Source: Anastrepha obliqua (Eukaryota; Arthropoda; Insecta; Diptera; Tephritidae). From it: a stretch of DNA of 64,000 nt. Positions within the stretch are counted from its first letter, which is position 1; each line of letters opens with the position of its first letter. Positions 42,838-53,670 of the stretch are shown piece after piece. The notes beneath the pieces were generated by a model. The model saw nothing but the letters and a program-made list of their open reading frames with translations, did not search any database and had not been told where the DNA came from. Location: NCBI RefSeq assembly GCF_027943255.1, contig NC_072894.1, forward strand, positions 56,733,601 to 56,797,600. Direction: 5' to 3'. The position numbers and the translations under genes are program-made.

Positions 42838-43370
42838 TACATATTTTGGGACTATGTTTTATATTATTTAAAGAAAGGTATAATCATTATCCTTGTTGAC
42901 TATACGCCTGGTCTTACGGTGGGAGCTCTGAAAATCATACCACAAAATTTATAATTTTTTATGCGCTCTTCTATACCTTATTTGGGTTTTGTGGATTTAT
43001 GTGTGCTATTTATTTTTAATTTTTTCTATGCGAAAAGAGATGGGAAAAACTTAAATTCTTGCACCTAAGACTACCGATCCGTTATCCAATAATAAAGCGC
43101 ATTATTACTTTACAAAATTTAGGATCAGTGGATGTTAGCTACGAAGTTGAACGTAGATAACGTGAGGGCTAGGTAACGTGAACATGAAAGAGAGCCATGC
43201 AAACCGCAAATTTTATTTTATTAATTTTAAAAAACTATCTGCTTCAGTTCAGATCAATCGCCATCTGACTATCACTTTTACCACTCCATGGTATACTTCC
43301 TTCGTGGATACTCTCTTATACATTGGATGAGGTCGATAACGGCTGCGATTTTTTCCAAACATACTTGTCT
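42838..43370. other. AT-rich spacer
   Basis: Nothing was recognised. Confidence 0.35.
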
Positions 43371-43371
43371 T

Positions 43372-43599
43372 GGGCGCCGTAGCTGAATGAGTGGTGCGCG
43401 ACTACTTTTCGGAAGTGCGTAGGTTCGAATCTCTGTGGATGAACATCAAATAAACATAAAAAGCTCCTCATTTGCCGTTGAGAGTCGGTTTAAAACTGTA
43501 GGTTCCTCCACTTGTGGAGAAACATTACGACGCTCACAATAAATACGAGTGGAAGCTCGGCCAAACACCCAACAGAAGTGTACCAGCCAATTATTATTT
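43372..43599 (+). repeat. tRNA-like SINE copy
   Basis: Head GGGCGCCGTAGCTGAATGAG and B-box-like GGTTCGAATCTC about 45 bases later, body shortened, tail degenerate (CAGCCAATTATTATT). It is more diverged than the copies at 20902 and 55458. Confidence 0.75.
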
Positions 43600-43765
43600 G
43601 TTTTTAATTGTCGTGCATTGTTGTTTTATTAGCCCTAATCTCATATCAATATTCGCTCGTGTGCCCGTTTTTATGAAACTACTGCACGCTGCATGTTTCA
43701 TACCATTCATGTATAATATGATACAATTTTATTACAATATATTTCTAATTTTCTGTTCATATATA

Positions 43766-45088
43766 ACAGGTGGCGCTAAAGTAATCCTCCTATCAGAAAA
43801 TGCTATAAATTTTGCGATTGGCCCCTAATGTGAGTTCTGTTTTGACATTTGTGTAGTAAACACATACGAAATACACGTTAATAAACAATGTTACGCCACA
43901 CTGCTCTAGAACGCGGAATATTGCTGACTATTTATTTGACCAATAATCAGTCGGTGACTTTGGCACAACGTGAATTTCGCCGCAGATTTCCTCGCCGTCC
44001 AACGCCTACTGGTGAAACACTGCGACGTTTAGCCGCTCGCCTCGAAGAGACTGGCACAACACGAGATGCTGCCAGACGTGGCAGACCCCGGAGTAGCCGT
44101 TCTGCAGAGAATATTGCTGCTGTAGCCGAGGATGTCATGGAAGCGCCGTCGACATCGACCAGACGACGTGCCACGCAAATGGGCATCAGTCGACGGTCTT
44201 TACAGCGAATTTTGGTACAAGATTTGAAGATGCTTCCGTACAAAGTCCAGACGGTGCATCTGCTGTTAGCTGTTGACCGCCAATCGCGTCTAACATACGC
44301 TCAAGCCATCCTTAATCAGCACCAAGAGGAAGATGATTTTTCATCAAAAATAATCATGCGTGATGAGACCCATTTCCATGTTAGCGGGTACGTAAATAAG
44401 CAAAATTTACGCTTCTGGGGCACTGAAAATCCGCGTGTAACCCACGAAGAGCCATTACACCCACTCAAAGTCACTGTATGGAGTGTTGTTTTCGCTGGAG
44501 GAGTCAAAGGACCTTTTTTCTTCGAAGACGTCGCGGGCCAAACGGTAACTGTGAATGGTGAGCGCTACAGAGCAATGATCAATGAGTTCTTTTTACCGCA
44601 ACTTGATGAATTGGGATTGGAAAACATGTGGTTCCAACAGGACGGTGCGACGGCATACACTGCATGTGCCACAACCGATATGCTGAAGGATGCATTTCCC
44701 GGGCGCCTAATCTCCCGTTTTGTCGATTTGGACTGGCCAGCAAGATCGCCTGATTTGACCGCTCCAGACTTCTTTTTGTGGGGCTTTTTGAAGTCGCGGG
44801 TTTATGTCAACAAGCCTCAGACTCTTGCAGCTCTTAAAGACAATATCCGTCAAGAATGTGAGAACCTATCGCCGGAAGTTTTGGCCAAAGTGATGAAAAA
44901 TGCCATAAAAAGGGCTCAAATGGCAATCAACTGTGGCGGCGGCCATTTACATGACATCATATTCTCGACTTGATGTAAAAAAAATTAAAAGACCAAATAA
45001 AAATAATCCACAAGAAGAATCAAAGTTTTTAATTTTTTTTTTAAATTACAGCCAAAAAACATCGGAAGATTACTTTTGCGCCACCTTG
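43766..45088 (+). mobile_element. Intact D-D-41-D Tc1/mariner-superfamily transposon
   Basis: TIRs of about 25 bases (left ACAGGTGGCGCTAAAGTAAT; right end as reverse complement CAAGGTGGCGCAAAAGTAAT) are flanked by TA on both sides (43764-43765, 45089-45090). The 1.32-kb element has a 5' leader of about 120 bases, one complete transposase ORF and a 115-base 3' region. Having both ends and an open gene, it is the best candidate in the window for an autonomous DNA transposon. Confidence 0.88.
43888..44973 (+). CDS. Transposase, D-D-41-D type, intact
   Basis: An uninterrupted 361-residue protein. Residues 1 to about 130 are the DNA-binding part: a first helix-rich region (LTIYLTNNQSVTLAQREF), a GRPRSS linker (about 85-90; an AT-hook or nuclear-signal-like GRPR) and a second HTH (RRRATQMGISRRSLQRIL). 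The catalytic domain has D159 (MRDETHFHVSGYVNKQN), D252 (WFQQDGATAYT) and D294 (APDFFLWG), with 41 residues between the last two. A spacing of 41 has been reported for the rosa/Visitor-type lineage of Tc1/mariner elements, including in tephritids (from memory). It is annotated in many insect genomes under Tc3-like or DUF4817 names. The start is the first ATG, 122 bases inside the left TIR. Confidence 0.9.
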   Translation: MLRHTALERGILLTIYLTNNQSVTLAQREFRRRFPRRPTPTGETLRRLAARLEETGTTRDAARRGRPRSSRSAENIAAVAEDVMEAPSTSTRRRATQMGISRRSLQRILVQDLKMLPYKVQTVHLLLAVDRQSRLTYAQAILNQHQEEDDFSSKIIMRDETHFHVSGYVNKQNLRFWGTENPRVTHEEPLHPLKVTVWSVVFAGGVKGPFFFEDVAGQTVTVNGERYRAMINEFFLPQLDELGLENMWFQQDGATAYTACATTDMLKDAFPGRLISRFVDLDWPARSPDLTAPDFFLWGFLKSRVYVNKPQTLAALKDNIRQECENLSPEVLAKVMKNAIKRAQMAINCGGGHLHDIIFST

Positions 45089-45212
45089 TAGTAGAAATTA
45101 GCGCCGACCCATCGACATGGGATTAAGGTGCCAAATGGAGCGACATGGGATTAGGGTTAATGTTGAATCTTTGAATAAATAATTGATAACTCCATATTTT
45201 CTAATTGAAATA

Positions 45213-47687
45213 TACGAAGGCGGTTCAATAAGTACCCGTGTTTGATAACAGAGGGCGTTCATGAGGGAAGTTCGTATTAGCATCGTGTGCTGCCATCTAT
45301 CAAACGACGACGAAACAAATTACAGACTGATTGATAGGTTAGTTTGGATTTGGCAGCTATTCGAGTAAGACGTGTTTCGTGATTTTTATTAGGTGCCCAA
45401 CTAAGTTCTCGCTGTTTGTCAATAGATTCCGTCAGCAGTGTGTGCTAGTCGATTCAAACATAACCTAATCGTCATAAACCAAGCTTACCTGTAGACATAT
45501 GGTAAACAAACTGCTTCGACACATTAGTGGTTTGGTTTTGGTATCATATACTTTTGTTTTTGCGAAACTGTCTGATTTTGTCATCATTTGTGGGAAGTGC
45601 TGATTTTCCTCTTTCATTCGAAAAAACCGGCGGTTGAAGCGCATCGATAGCTACAAAAAGTTTATGGAGATGCTGGTTTAAGTGAAACAACGTGCCGAGA
45701 TTGGGTCCGTCGCTTCAAAGACGGTGATTTTAAAGTTGAGGACCGTCCGCGTGAAGGAAGGCCAAAAACCTTCGAAGACGCTGAATTAGAGACATTGCTC
45801 AATGAAGATCAGTGTGTGACGCAAGAAGAACTTGCTTCAGTATAAGGAGTTACCCCCAATCCATTTGCAAGGGATTTCATGCTTTGGGAATGATTCAGAA
45901 ACAGGGGACTTTGGTTCCTTATGAGTTAAAACCAAGGGATGTTGAACGTCGGTTTTTTGCCTGTGAACAACTGCTCCAGAGGCAAAAAAGTAAGGTTTTC
46001 TTCATGGCATCGTGACGCATCGGGTGATGAAAAATGGATTCATTACGGCAATCGGAAGAAAATAAAGTCATGGGGACTGCCCGGTCATGCTTCTGCGTCG
46101 TCACCTCGGCCGAATATTCACGCTGCGAAGGTTATGCTATGTATTTGGGGGACCAAGTTTATTATGAACTCTTAAAACAGAGCGAAACTATCACTGGGAT
46201 TGGTATTGACTTCTATTGATGTGATGGAGCCGAGCACTGCACAGAGATTGGCTGTGTCTGAGACGGTTCTTAAATTTAAATCCTTGTGCAAATCTTCATT
46301 ACGCACGTACCGGGGAGCTTTAACGATTCCCCTGATTACTCTATAAATCATACCCCACCCGCCAAAATCTGCAGATATTTCGCCGTCGGATTATCACCTG
46401 TTTAGATCGATGGCACATGGTCTAGCTGACCAGCAGTTCCATTCATATGAAGACATCAAAAAATGGCTTGATCCGTGGATAGCCTCAAAAGATGAACATT
46501 TTTACCGCGTCGGTATACGAGATCTACCAGAAAGATGGAAAAAAGTAGCAGCCAGTGATTCACTTGTAACCATTTTTTCTGAAAAACTTGTATTTTCATA
46601 AAAAAAAAGCGATGACTTAGTTGCGCACCTAATACTTATTTGGAAAAAGACAAGACTCGTTCAGTAATTCGCTTTTTGTTTTTAGATAGGATAAATTCGC
46701 AAAGTTGGTTGCTGTCTATGGCGACGCTTTGTCACATATGATCACAGTAAGATATTGGTTCAACAAATTTAAACGTGATCGAACACTCGTTTTTGATGAG
46801 GAACGACCAAGACGCCCGGCAGACGTGGTTACCGAGCAAATCATTCAAAAAGTCCACGATATAATTCTCGCTGTTCGACGACGAAGTGCGAACTAACTGA
46901 GACAACAACGGAACGACCAGAACGGCAATTCATATTTTACATGATAAGTTGGGGATGGAAAAATTCTCGACCCGAGGGGTGCCGCTATTGCTCACAAGCA
47001 ACAACAAGCGGATGCGGCTGTTAAATTTGAAACAGTGTTTGGAGCAATTTAAGTGAGATCGGAAAGAATTTTTGCATCAAATTGTCATCGTTGATGACAC
47101 CTAGATCCATCATTACACACTAGAAACTAAGCAACAATCAAACCAATGGATTTATCCCGTTGGATCTGCTCCAAAGAAGACGAAAACAATCCAATCGGCC
47201 GGAAAGGTCCGCTTGGATTTTTTATACAAAAAAAAAGATCGATCACTGGACAATACTAAAGTGAGTTATTGGACCGCTTTCACCAAAAAGTTAAGAGACA
47301 CGGCCGCATTTGGCGAAAAAAGGTGCTTTTTTACTACGTTAAGGCACCAGCACATTCACTCGGAGCCACCAAACTGCATGAATTGCGTTATGAAGTGCTG
47401 ACGCACCCCCGTATTCACCCGATCTGGTTTCCTGCGACTTTTCTTGTTCCCTTACATGAAGAAATGGCTCGCCGGAAATATTTAGTTCGAACGAGGAAGT
47501 CATCGCTGAGACAGAGACGTATTTTGGAGAGTTCGACAAATCTTAGTTTTTGGACGGGTCAAAATGGTCCGAACGCTCGAAGAAGTGTATCTTTCTACAG
47601 GGGACTGTGTTGAAAAATAAAATAAAATTGTTTGAAAGAATGGTGACCTCATTTCAAACGCGGGTATTAATTGAATTCACCTCGTAT
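45213..47687 (+). pseudogene. mariner element interrupted by a second mariner
   Basis: Outer TIRs agree (TACGAAGGCGGTTCAATAAG on the left; right end as reverse complement TACGAGGTGAATTCAATTAA), with TA at both borders. After removal of the inner element (45389-46632), transposase fragments remain: GDALSHMITVRYWFNKFKRD (about 46720-46775), FLHQIVIVDDT (first catalytic block) and a degraded third block near 47400-47450. Many stops. Both copies are dead, and the outer is older than the inner. Confidence 0.75.
45389..46632 (+). pseudogene. mariner element nested in another mariner
   Basis: Ends TTAGGTGCCCAACTAAGTTC and (reverse complement) TTAGGTGCGCAACTAAGTCA are flanked by TA on each side, the duplicated target inside the outer element. 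The transposase fragments are clear: ERPREGRPKTFEDAELETLL-like (about 45745-45800), VPYELKPRDVERRFFACEQL (45915-45975), SGDEKWIHYGN, PSDYHLFRSMAHGLADQQF (about 46385-46440) and LPERWKKVAASD. Several frame changes and a missing second block make it inactive. Related to the copy at 41587. Confidence 0.8.
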
Positions 47688-48389
47688 ATATTGTAAAAAA
47701 ACTAGTATATTAGTCAATGTGAAATGACTTCAATTGGAGCCTTGCATATATGCCCACTTCCATCTCTTCATATTTATGTCCATTGTCAGTGAGAAAACTA
47801 AGAACAGCCAAGGCCGGCATTGGCTCAGGTGCTCATTATAATCGCCGGAAGTTTGATATTTTTTCTAAACTAACCCCCGAAATCTTTATGCCATGAGAAA
47901 TGATGCTATTGATGTTCAGTTTGGTCAAACGCTTTAGATTGGCAAATAAAAAGACTACAAAAAAAAATGATTGAACGAATGACAGGTGCCTGCGGCCCGG
48001 AGAAGAAATGTTCAGAAGCGCTAGAATAAATACAAATATATTTTAAGCGGAAGTCAAAATAATAAAAAGAGGTGCTTACTTTTACCTTGGACGCAACTAT
48101 AAAAACAGAAGCATAACTATCCTTGTTGATAGGCATGAGGACATCAAGGCACTCATCTCTTTCCAGGTTGCAGCAAAACTGGTGCTGGAATGTCTTCACA
48201 AGCTGAGTGGCGGTCTCTCAGTGTATAGGCTTTGAGCCATTTTGTGAGAAGGAAAAGAGTAACTGATCCCCTCTTATTCAGGAAATAGTGAAAAGACAAG
48301 GAGATCACACTGGCGCAATCTACTGAGTTGAACTTAATATCAATAAATATAACTTTGACCTTAACCGATTTAATGATTATATGGAATTA
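47688..48389. other. Intergenic sequence, nothing recognised
   Basis: A 97-codon minus-strand frame (47906-48199) has no recognisable motif. Otherwise empty. Confidence 0.35.
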
Positions 48390-48680
48390 AATAAAAATAA
48401 TTTGAGAATCATCACAGGAATTCAGACAGAGGATTTTAGATAGAGTTATTATCTTCCAAACCTGGAAATACATTATGCTCTAATAGAACTCGTCGGCTCT
48501 ATAGGGAGGAAGATGAGTCCGCCAAATATACCATATGCCAGCAGGGTGCCCCGGACTGACGCATAAGTGGCACAAACATCTGGGTGAAGATGCCCTAGTT
48601 AAATACTATGAATCCATAGATGCGGCAGAATGGGCCATTCAGGTCGCAATACTAAACTACTTCATAAGATTAAAAATATT
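48390..48680 (+). pseudogene. LINE C-terminal cysteine-region relic
   Basis: The plus strand starts LRIITGIQTE (IITG.. precedes the cysteine motif in RNase H-bearing LINEs) and ends HLGEDALVKYYESID and VAILNYFIRL, with the cysteine motif itself largely decayed or deleted near 48520-48550. It is highly mutated. Confidence 0.4.
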
Positions 48681-49916
48681 ATTATTATTATTGAATTATT
48701 ATTATATTATAAGTTTTGCTTTATAAAAATTTTCCAGATTGCAAACATTGAATTGCCAGAGTTTACTGAGTCCAGAATAGCCTTCAGGATATACTTGTAT
48801 CTGGCCTAACTCTTGTGTGAATGGTGAGTCAAGAGCACCAGAAAAAATGTATTTCTAACTAACGTCATTCAGCGTTGCTCTCCTTCATCTACATACGCAT
48901 GTATGTATGTATGTATAAGTACACTCTATATGCATACAACGGTATTGCGAATAACGACCATACATACATGCATACGTATATAAGGAACTCTTTCATGTAC
49001 ACACATTAATGCCCTATCCACATTCCTGTATCGCATGGATCTCATCCGATTTTTGTGCGCGCATAATTTACTGCATTGCGGTTAAACAATTGCCGCAAAA
49101 TTGGATTAAGTGCAGCGCACAATCAACAGCGGTCAACAAGAAATAACTAACCGAAAAAATCCAGAGCTCAAATAACAAAAACAAAAAGAAAATGAATAAC
49201 CGCATGCAAACAGGAGTGCGGTTCAGAAGCATGCCATTCGAATAAGGCCGATTCATTGGCTATCACGGGACGATGTGGAGAGGTTCCGGTGAATTGACGG
49301 GTAAATCACAAAATTCTACATACATACAGATATACTCAGAAGTGTGTATGCATGGCTAAAAATTAAAAAAGTAAAAAGCCGTTCACAACTCGGAAAAACA
49401 CACAAATGAAAGAAAAATTCAAGGAAGCATAGAGTGAAAACCAACAAATTCAGAGGAATATAACGCAATGGAACAAAATAACATTTAAAACCAAAAACCC
49501 CATGAAAAGAAATAAAGAGAAAAAAATGCGACACGTTTAATATCACAACATGTGGCATGTCGCTGCCGGTTATGGTTGTTGTGGCTATTGCCACATGCAG
49601 TCATATCCCACCACATTGGGGAAATTGCATACATATACATGTCACATATACATGTGCACCTACTGAATATGTGTGCCCATTCAATGTTTCAACTTTGAAA
49701 GTACCCGCTGCCGCTGCATTCATTACTGCTCTGGTAGTGTACGGCCTATACCTGCCTGGCCTGTATCCGGGGCAGTTTACATTGTTATTTATTGTATAAA
49801 AAATTCTCGCTGCCTTGAGCTGGAGTTGCAAACTAGGGTGTTATTCACTGTGCAGTGTTATTCAAAGCCTGTGGATCGAATTAAATTACTTGCATCACGA
49901 CCAATACCTGCAACGT
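48681..49916. other. Intergenic sequence with short simple repeats
   Basis: TATG-type repeats at about 48898-48918 and further ACATACATA runs. The frame at 49557-49799 has no recognisable motif. No gene is supported. Confidence 0.35.
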
Positions 49917-51061
49917 TGTCAGAACTGGGAGCTATTTGATATCAAACGAGGTTTCAGACAGGGTGACTCGCTGTCGTATGAGTTCTTTAACCTGGTGATA
50001 GAGTAGATTTTGCGAGGCGCAGTTCTTTATCGTTCAGATCCAATTTTTTATAAGAGCGTACAATTGTAGGCGTACGCCGATGATACGAGAATTGACATCA
50101 GCCGTCTTAGCCGCTGCGCTGTTAGTTCTGATTTCTCCAAACGGAATAAAAAGGCAAAGTCAATTGGTCTGGTGGTGTACGAGGATAAAACGAAGTACCT
50201 CTTGTCTTTAAATAAACAGTCGACGCACTCGCGTATCGGCACCCACGTCACTGTTGAGAGTGTGTGATTTCGAGATTGTAAGAGACTTCATTTATCGAGG
50301 AACCAGCAGTTAATGCCGATAATAAAGTCCACCTTGAAATCCAATGGAGACTCGCATTTGTCGACTAGTGCTACTTCAGACTTGAATAGGAAACTGAGTA
50401 GTAAAGTCCTCTCTTGACGAACAAAACTAACTCTTTATAAGGCTTTCATAATGCCCGTCCTAACGTGTTGCACAGAAGCTAGGACGATGGCAATATCTGA
50501 AGAGGTATCCCTTAAAGTATTCGAGAGAAAGATTCTGCGGAAGATTTTTAGAGCTTTTTTTTATATTTGTTTATTTATTTTCAACTAATAATATTAAGTA
50601 CTACAATATACAATAGTATTAGTATAATAATGATGTATCGTACAATGTCTCTAGCTGAGCTCTCAAGTACGTATATTAATAGATGTCGAGTAACTTTTTT
50701 TTAGTATTGAAAATTTTTAGAGCTTTGCAGGTTGGCGACGGCGAGTATGGTGGATAGTGGAACAATGAGCCGAATGAGCTTTACGGCGACATATACCTAT
50801 ATACGCAACGAATAAAGATCCAGCGGCTGGGTCAAGTCGTACGAATGAACGCTCTGAAAGTATTTTATGCGGTACCAGCTGGTGGTAGCAGAGAGAGAAG
50901 AGCCTTCTTTGCTTTGGAAATAGCAGGAGGAGAAGACCTTGGCTTCCCTTGGTGTAACCAACTGGCGTCGGTTAGCACAAGAAAGGAATGACTTAACCAA
51001 GCAATCAATCCTTTCTCGACCCAAACCGCGTACGCGTCTATCGGATGAATCAGAAGAAGAA
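49917..51061 (+). pseudogene. 5'-truncated RTE copy, decayed
   Basis: Collinear with the intact RTE from its RGFRQGDSLS block to the AGAAGAAGAAG tail. It includes AYADDTRIDI (catalytic YADD kept), VYEDKTKYLLS, GTHVTVES and LSSKVLS, and later the GGSR.R..PSLLWK region and SLGVTNWRRLAQERND. Stops, small indels and an insertion at 50558-50712 disrupt it. It is older than the copy at 3754. Confidence 0.85.
50558..50712 (-). mobile_element. 155-bp retroposed LINE tail with 14-bp target-site duplication
   Basis: The insert interrupts the RTE relic and is flanked by ATTTTTAGAGCTTT at 50544-50557 and 50713-50726. It begins with T-rich sequence (minus-strand poly(A)) next to TTTATTTATTTTCAAC. As reverse complement it looks like the AT-rich 3' end of a Jockey-type LINE. 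Confidence 0.75.
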
Positions 51062-51689
51062 GTATGAAATGTACTCTGTCAAGATCAGATTTTCATTTCA
51101 TTTTACTAATAACTATGTTTTTTACGCGAATATGTATTTGCGCTTACAACAAAAACAGAGCTCAATTCGGCAATTGTCTATAAACTAAATAAAAACCATT
51201 CTGCATCACTGTTCCACAAAACTAGATTAATATTTTTGGAAGTAAAGTGGAACTGAATAATGCTAACGGTGAGAAAAAATTTCAATCAGTAGAAAAATGT
51301 GTATTCTTCGCAAACATCTTAATTGATTTCAGAATTCTGAAAATGTGTTGCACAGTATCAGAACTCGACTCGTCTGTTGGTATTTCGTTGAGTATTTACG
51401 GTCGAAAAAACAGAGTGCAAAAAGACAAAAAACACTAACATAACAAAACTTGGAAGCGATTTTCATTTCATTCGATTGCTTTTACTTTCATTTCACCTTA
51501 TTTCATTTTTATATCTTTGTACGTATTTCGCTTTCATTTCAACACTTCATATTAATTCAAAAAATATTATTTTACTCTCGCATTTGCGTACAAGCGAAAA
51601 AACTTTGCGTCTGATTTTTTTCCAATTTCGTCAATCTCGTTAGCCCAAACAGAGCGTTTATTGCGAAGAAGTCAAAATCATATTATCTG
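51062..51689. other. AT-rich spacer
   Basis: A TTTCATTTCA-type repeated motif occurs around 51095-51545. No gene is supported; the 63-codon frame at 51247 has no motif. Confidence 0.3.
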
Positions 51690-52080
51690 ATGAATCGCAG
51701 TTTCATCTTGGCAGCTATTCTAACAAGCAAAACAGACCAGCAATCCCGTATGTGATCAAAGCCAATGCATCCTCACAGAGCGACAGTTTGGTGCTGATTT
51801 TTCCATTTTGTTCGAAAAAACCTCTGAAACTGTCATTTCGGTTAAAGGTGAGCGCAAACGAAGCATGATAAAATATTTTTTGTGGTCGCCAATTGAAGAC
51901 ATACCTGTAGAGTTGAACGATCCTTAGTGGCAGCTGTACGGCGCATCATGATGCACAACCGATGCCACAATCGATCTTTTGCGCGCCAAGTTCGGTAATT
52001 GTGTTATCTCGGCGATGTCGATTGGCCACATTGCACACTGTGACTTTTTATCGTTTTACGATGCCAAAATTAAAAAAAAA
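51690..52080 (+). pseudogene. D-D-41-D transposase relic
   Basis: The plus strand begins with the first catalytic block (LSDESQFHLGSYSNKQN, about 51683-51735), then VKGERKRSMI (normally VNGERYR.MI), AHHDAQPMPQS and CVISAMSIGH (normally ISR...WP). The third block is unrecognisable. Shifts throughout; TIRs not found. Confidence 0.6.
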
Positions 52081-52489
52081 AAAGTTCTGCGAAAATGATT
52101 TTCTTTCGGTATGTTGTGTATAAATGACCAAATTTTACGACAGTGTACTCAGAATTTATCAAAACAATAGTTTTAAGAAAGATAACCGTTAACAAACACA
52201 AGCCGGTGCGTCAATTGAATATTTTTTATTTATTATCCGAACATCGCTGTGAAGTTTGTCAAAAGATATAATACGAATAAGTATCAATTTCATAAAATTG
52301 AGTATTTGCTGATTAAATTTCAACAATTTTGTACTTCACGGGTAAGTAAGAGGATTATAAAGTTTTTACTATCGATACAAATCCGCTCAGTAAAATATCA
52401 CTAAAACAGCCATAGCTTAATATTATTTTTGATAATTTACTGAGAAAAACTTATATTGGTCCATCGAGTTCCGTACATTCTTTAACAGC
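52081..52489. other. Spacer, nothing recognised
   Basis: AT-rich; may include the flank of the protein relic that follows. Confidence 0.3.
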
Positions 52490-53670
52490 GAAATGACCTT
52501 TAGGATTCTGTGTTTCAGATACTGGAATAAAATTTTGCTACAATTTGCTACCACAGCTTTAAAAGAAGTTTTCATGGCGATTCCTCGGATAGAACTTTTT
52601 GAAATTTGGTTGACGAGCTCAAAAGAAACGCGTCGTGATGCGGTGTTAGAGAAAATTTTTGCGGTGATCGGATGAGACGTGGATACTAAAAAGCTGGGAG
52701 AGCGTATAAAAAAACTGTGTTACCAATTTTCTTCAAAGTGGGAGGGGTCTTGCCGAGTTAAGGCCCGTGTTCTAGCCCGTAATTATAGTTGGTTTTCCAA
52801 GAGTGAAGACTTTGGAAAATACCGTCTTGATGTTGGGCTATCAACTTCATCCTCTATTAGATCCAATGTAGGTAGACCACATGTGGCGTTTTCCGATTCT
52901 TCTCTTCGCACAAAGAAAAGAAAAGCAAAGAGTCTTTTACCAGTATGAAATAGCGAACAAGTGTTAATGGCGGCAGAAATGGGACTTAGATCAAACGGTA
53001 AGAGAAATTCCGCAATATTATTTAAAGAGCTGTGTTTGTCTTCAGCGTCAAGAGGTACTGTGTTGAAAAAATCTCGACTTTCGAAAGAGTGCAACAAAAG
53101 TTTATCGCCAGACCAAGAAACGAAACTGGGCTTTTAATTAATATGCCAAAAGAGAAATCTGGCAATACATAAGACGGAAACACAGCACGACGTTTTTTTA
53201 GTAATGCAGAAGTTACTGCAGACATTACAGGCATTAACTTATGTCTCTTAAAAAGGCTTTTCACCATATTGTCTTGCTTAGGGTGTGAATTTCAGATAAA
53301 TGCTGAGGCATTTGATTTATACGTGAGAGACACACGCGATCTTTATTTGAGGGAATATGAGTGGTACAATATGCCAGTCAGTCTGCATAAAATTCTGTTC
53401 CATTCAAGACATATAATATCGTTATGCCTGGTTCCTATTGGTCAGCTTTCCGAAGAAGCGCAAGAATCGAGAAACAAAGATGTCAGAAATTATCGCAAAT
53501 GGTATACAATGAAAAATTCATGAACTCAAACCAATGAGGATTTATTGCATAGGCTTCTAATATCATCCGATCCCTACATTTGCAGCTTACGTAAGCCATC
53601 GAAAACCAAGCGCGGGACTTTGCCTCAAGATGTAATTGCATTGCTGGCCCAGAAAGAAGTATTATGAATA
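52490..53670 (+). pseudogene. Relic of an uncharacterised, transposon-like insect protein family
   Basis: Three plus-strand frames together read as one damaged protein of roughly 390 or more residues: ALKEVFMAIPRIELFEIWL..., then WEGSCRVKARVLARNYSWF and NVGRPHVAFSDSSLRTKKRK, then FDLYVRDTRDLYLREYEWYN, MPVSLHKILFHSRHIISLCL, PIGQLSEEAQESRNKD and LLHRLLISSDPYICSLRKPS. The GRP..F..SS...K.RK and PIGQLSEEAQE.RNKD motifs recur in a widespread family seen in many insect genomes, probably carried by a DNA transposon; I cannot name it. A large central segment is missing, and stops occur at about 52675, 52948 and 53523. Confidence 0.5.
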
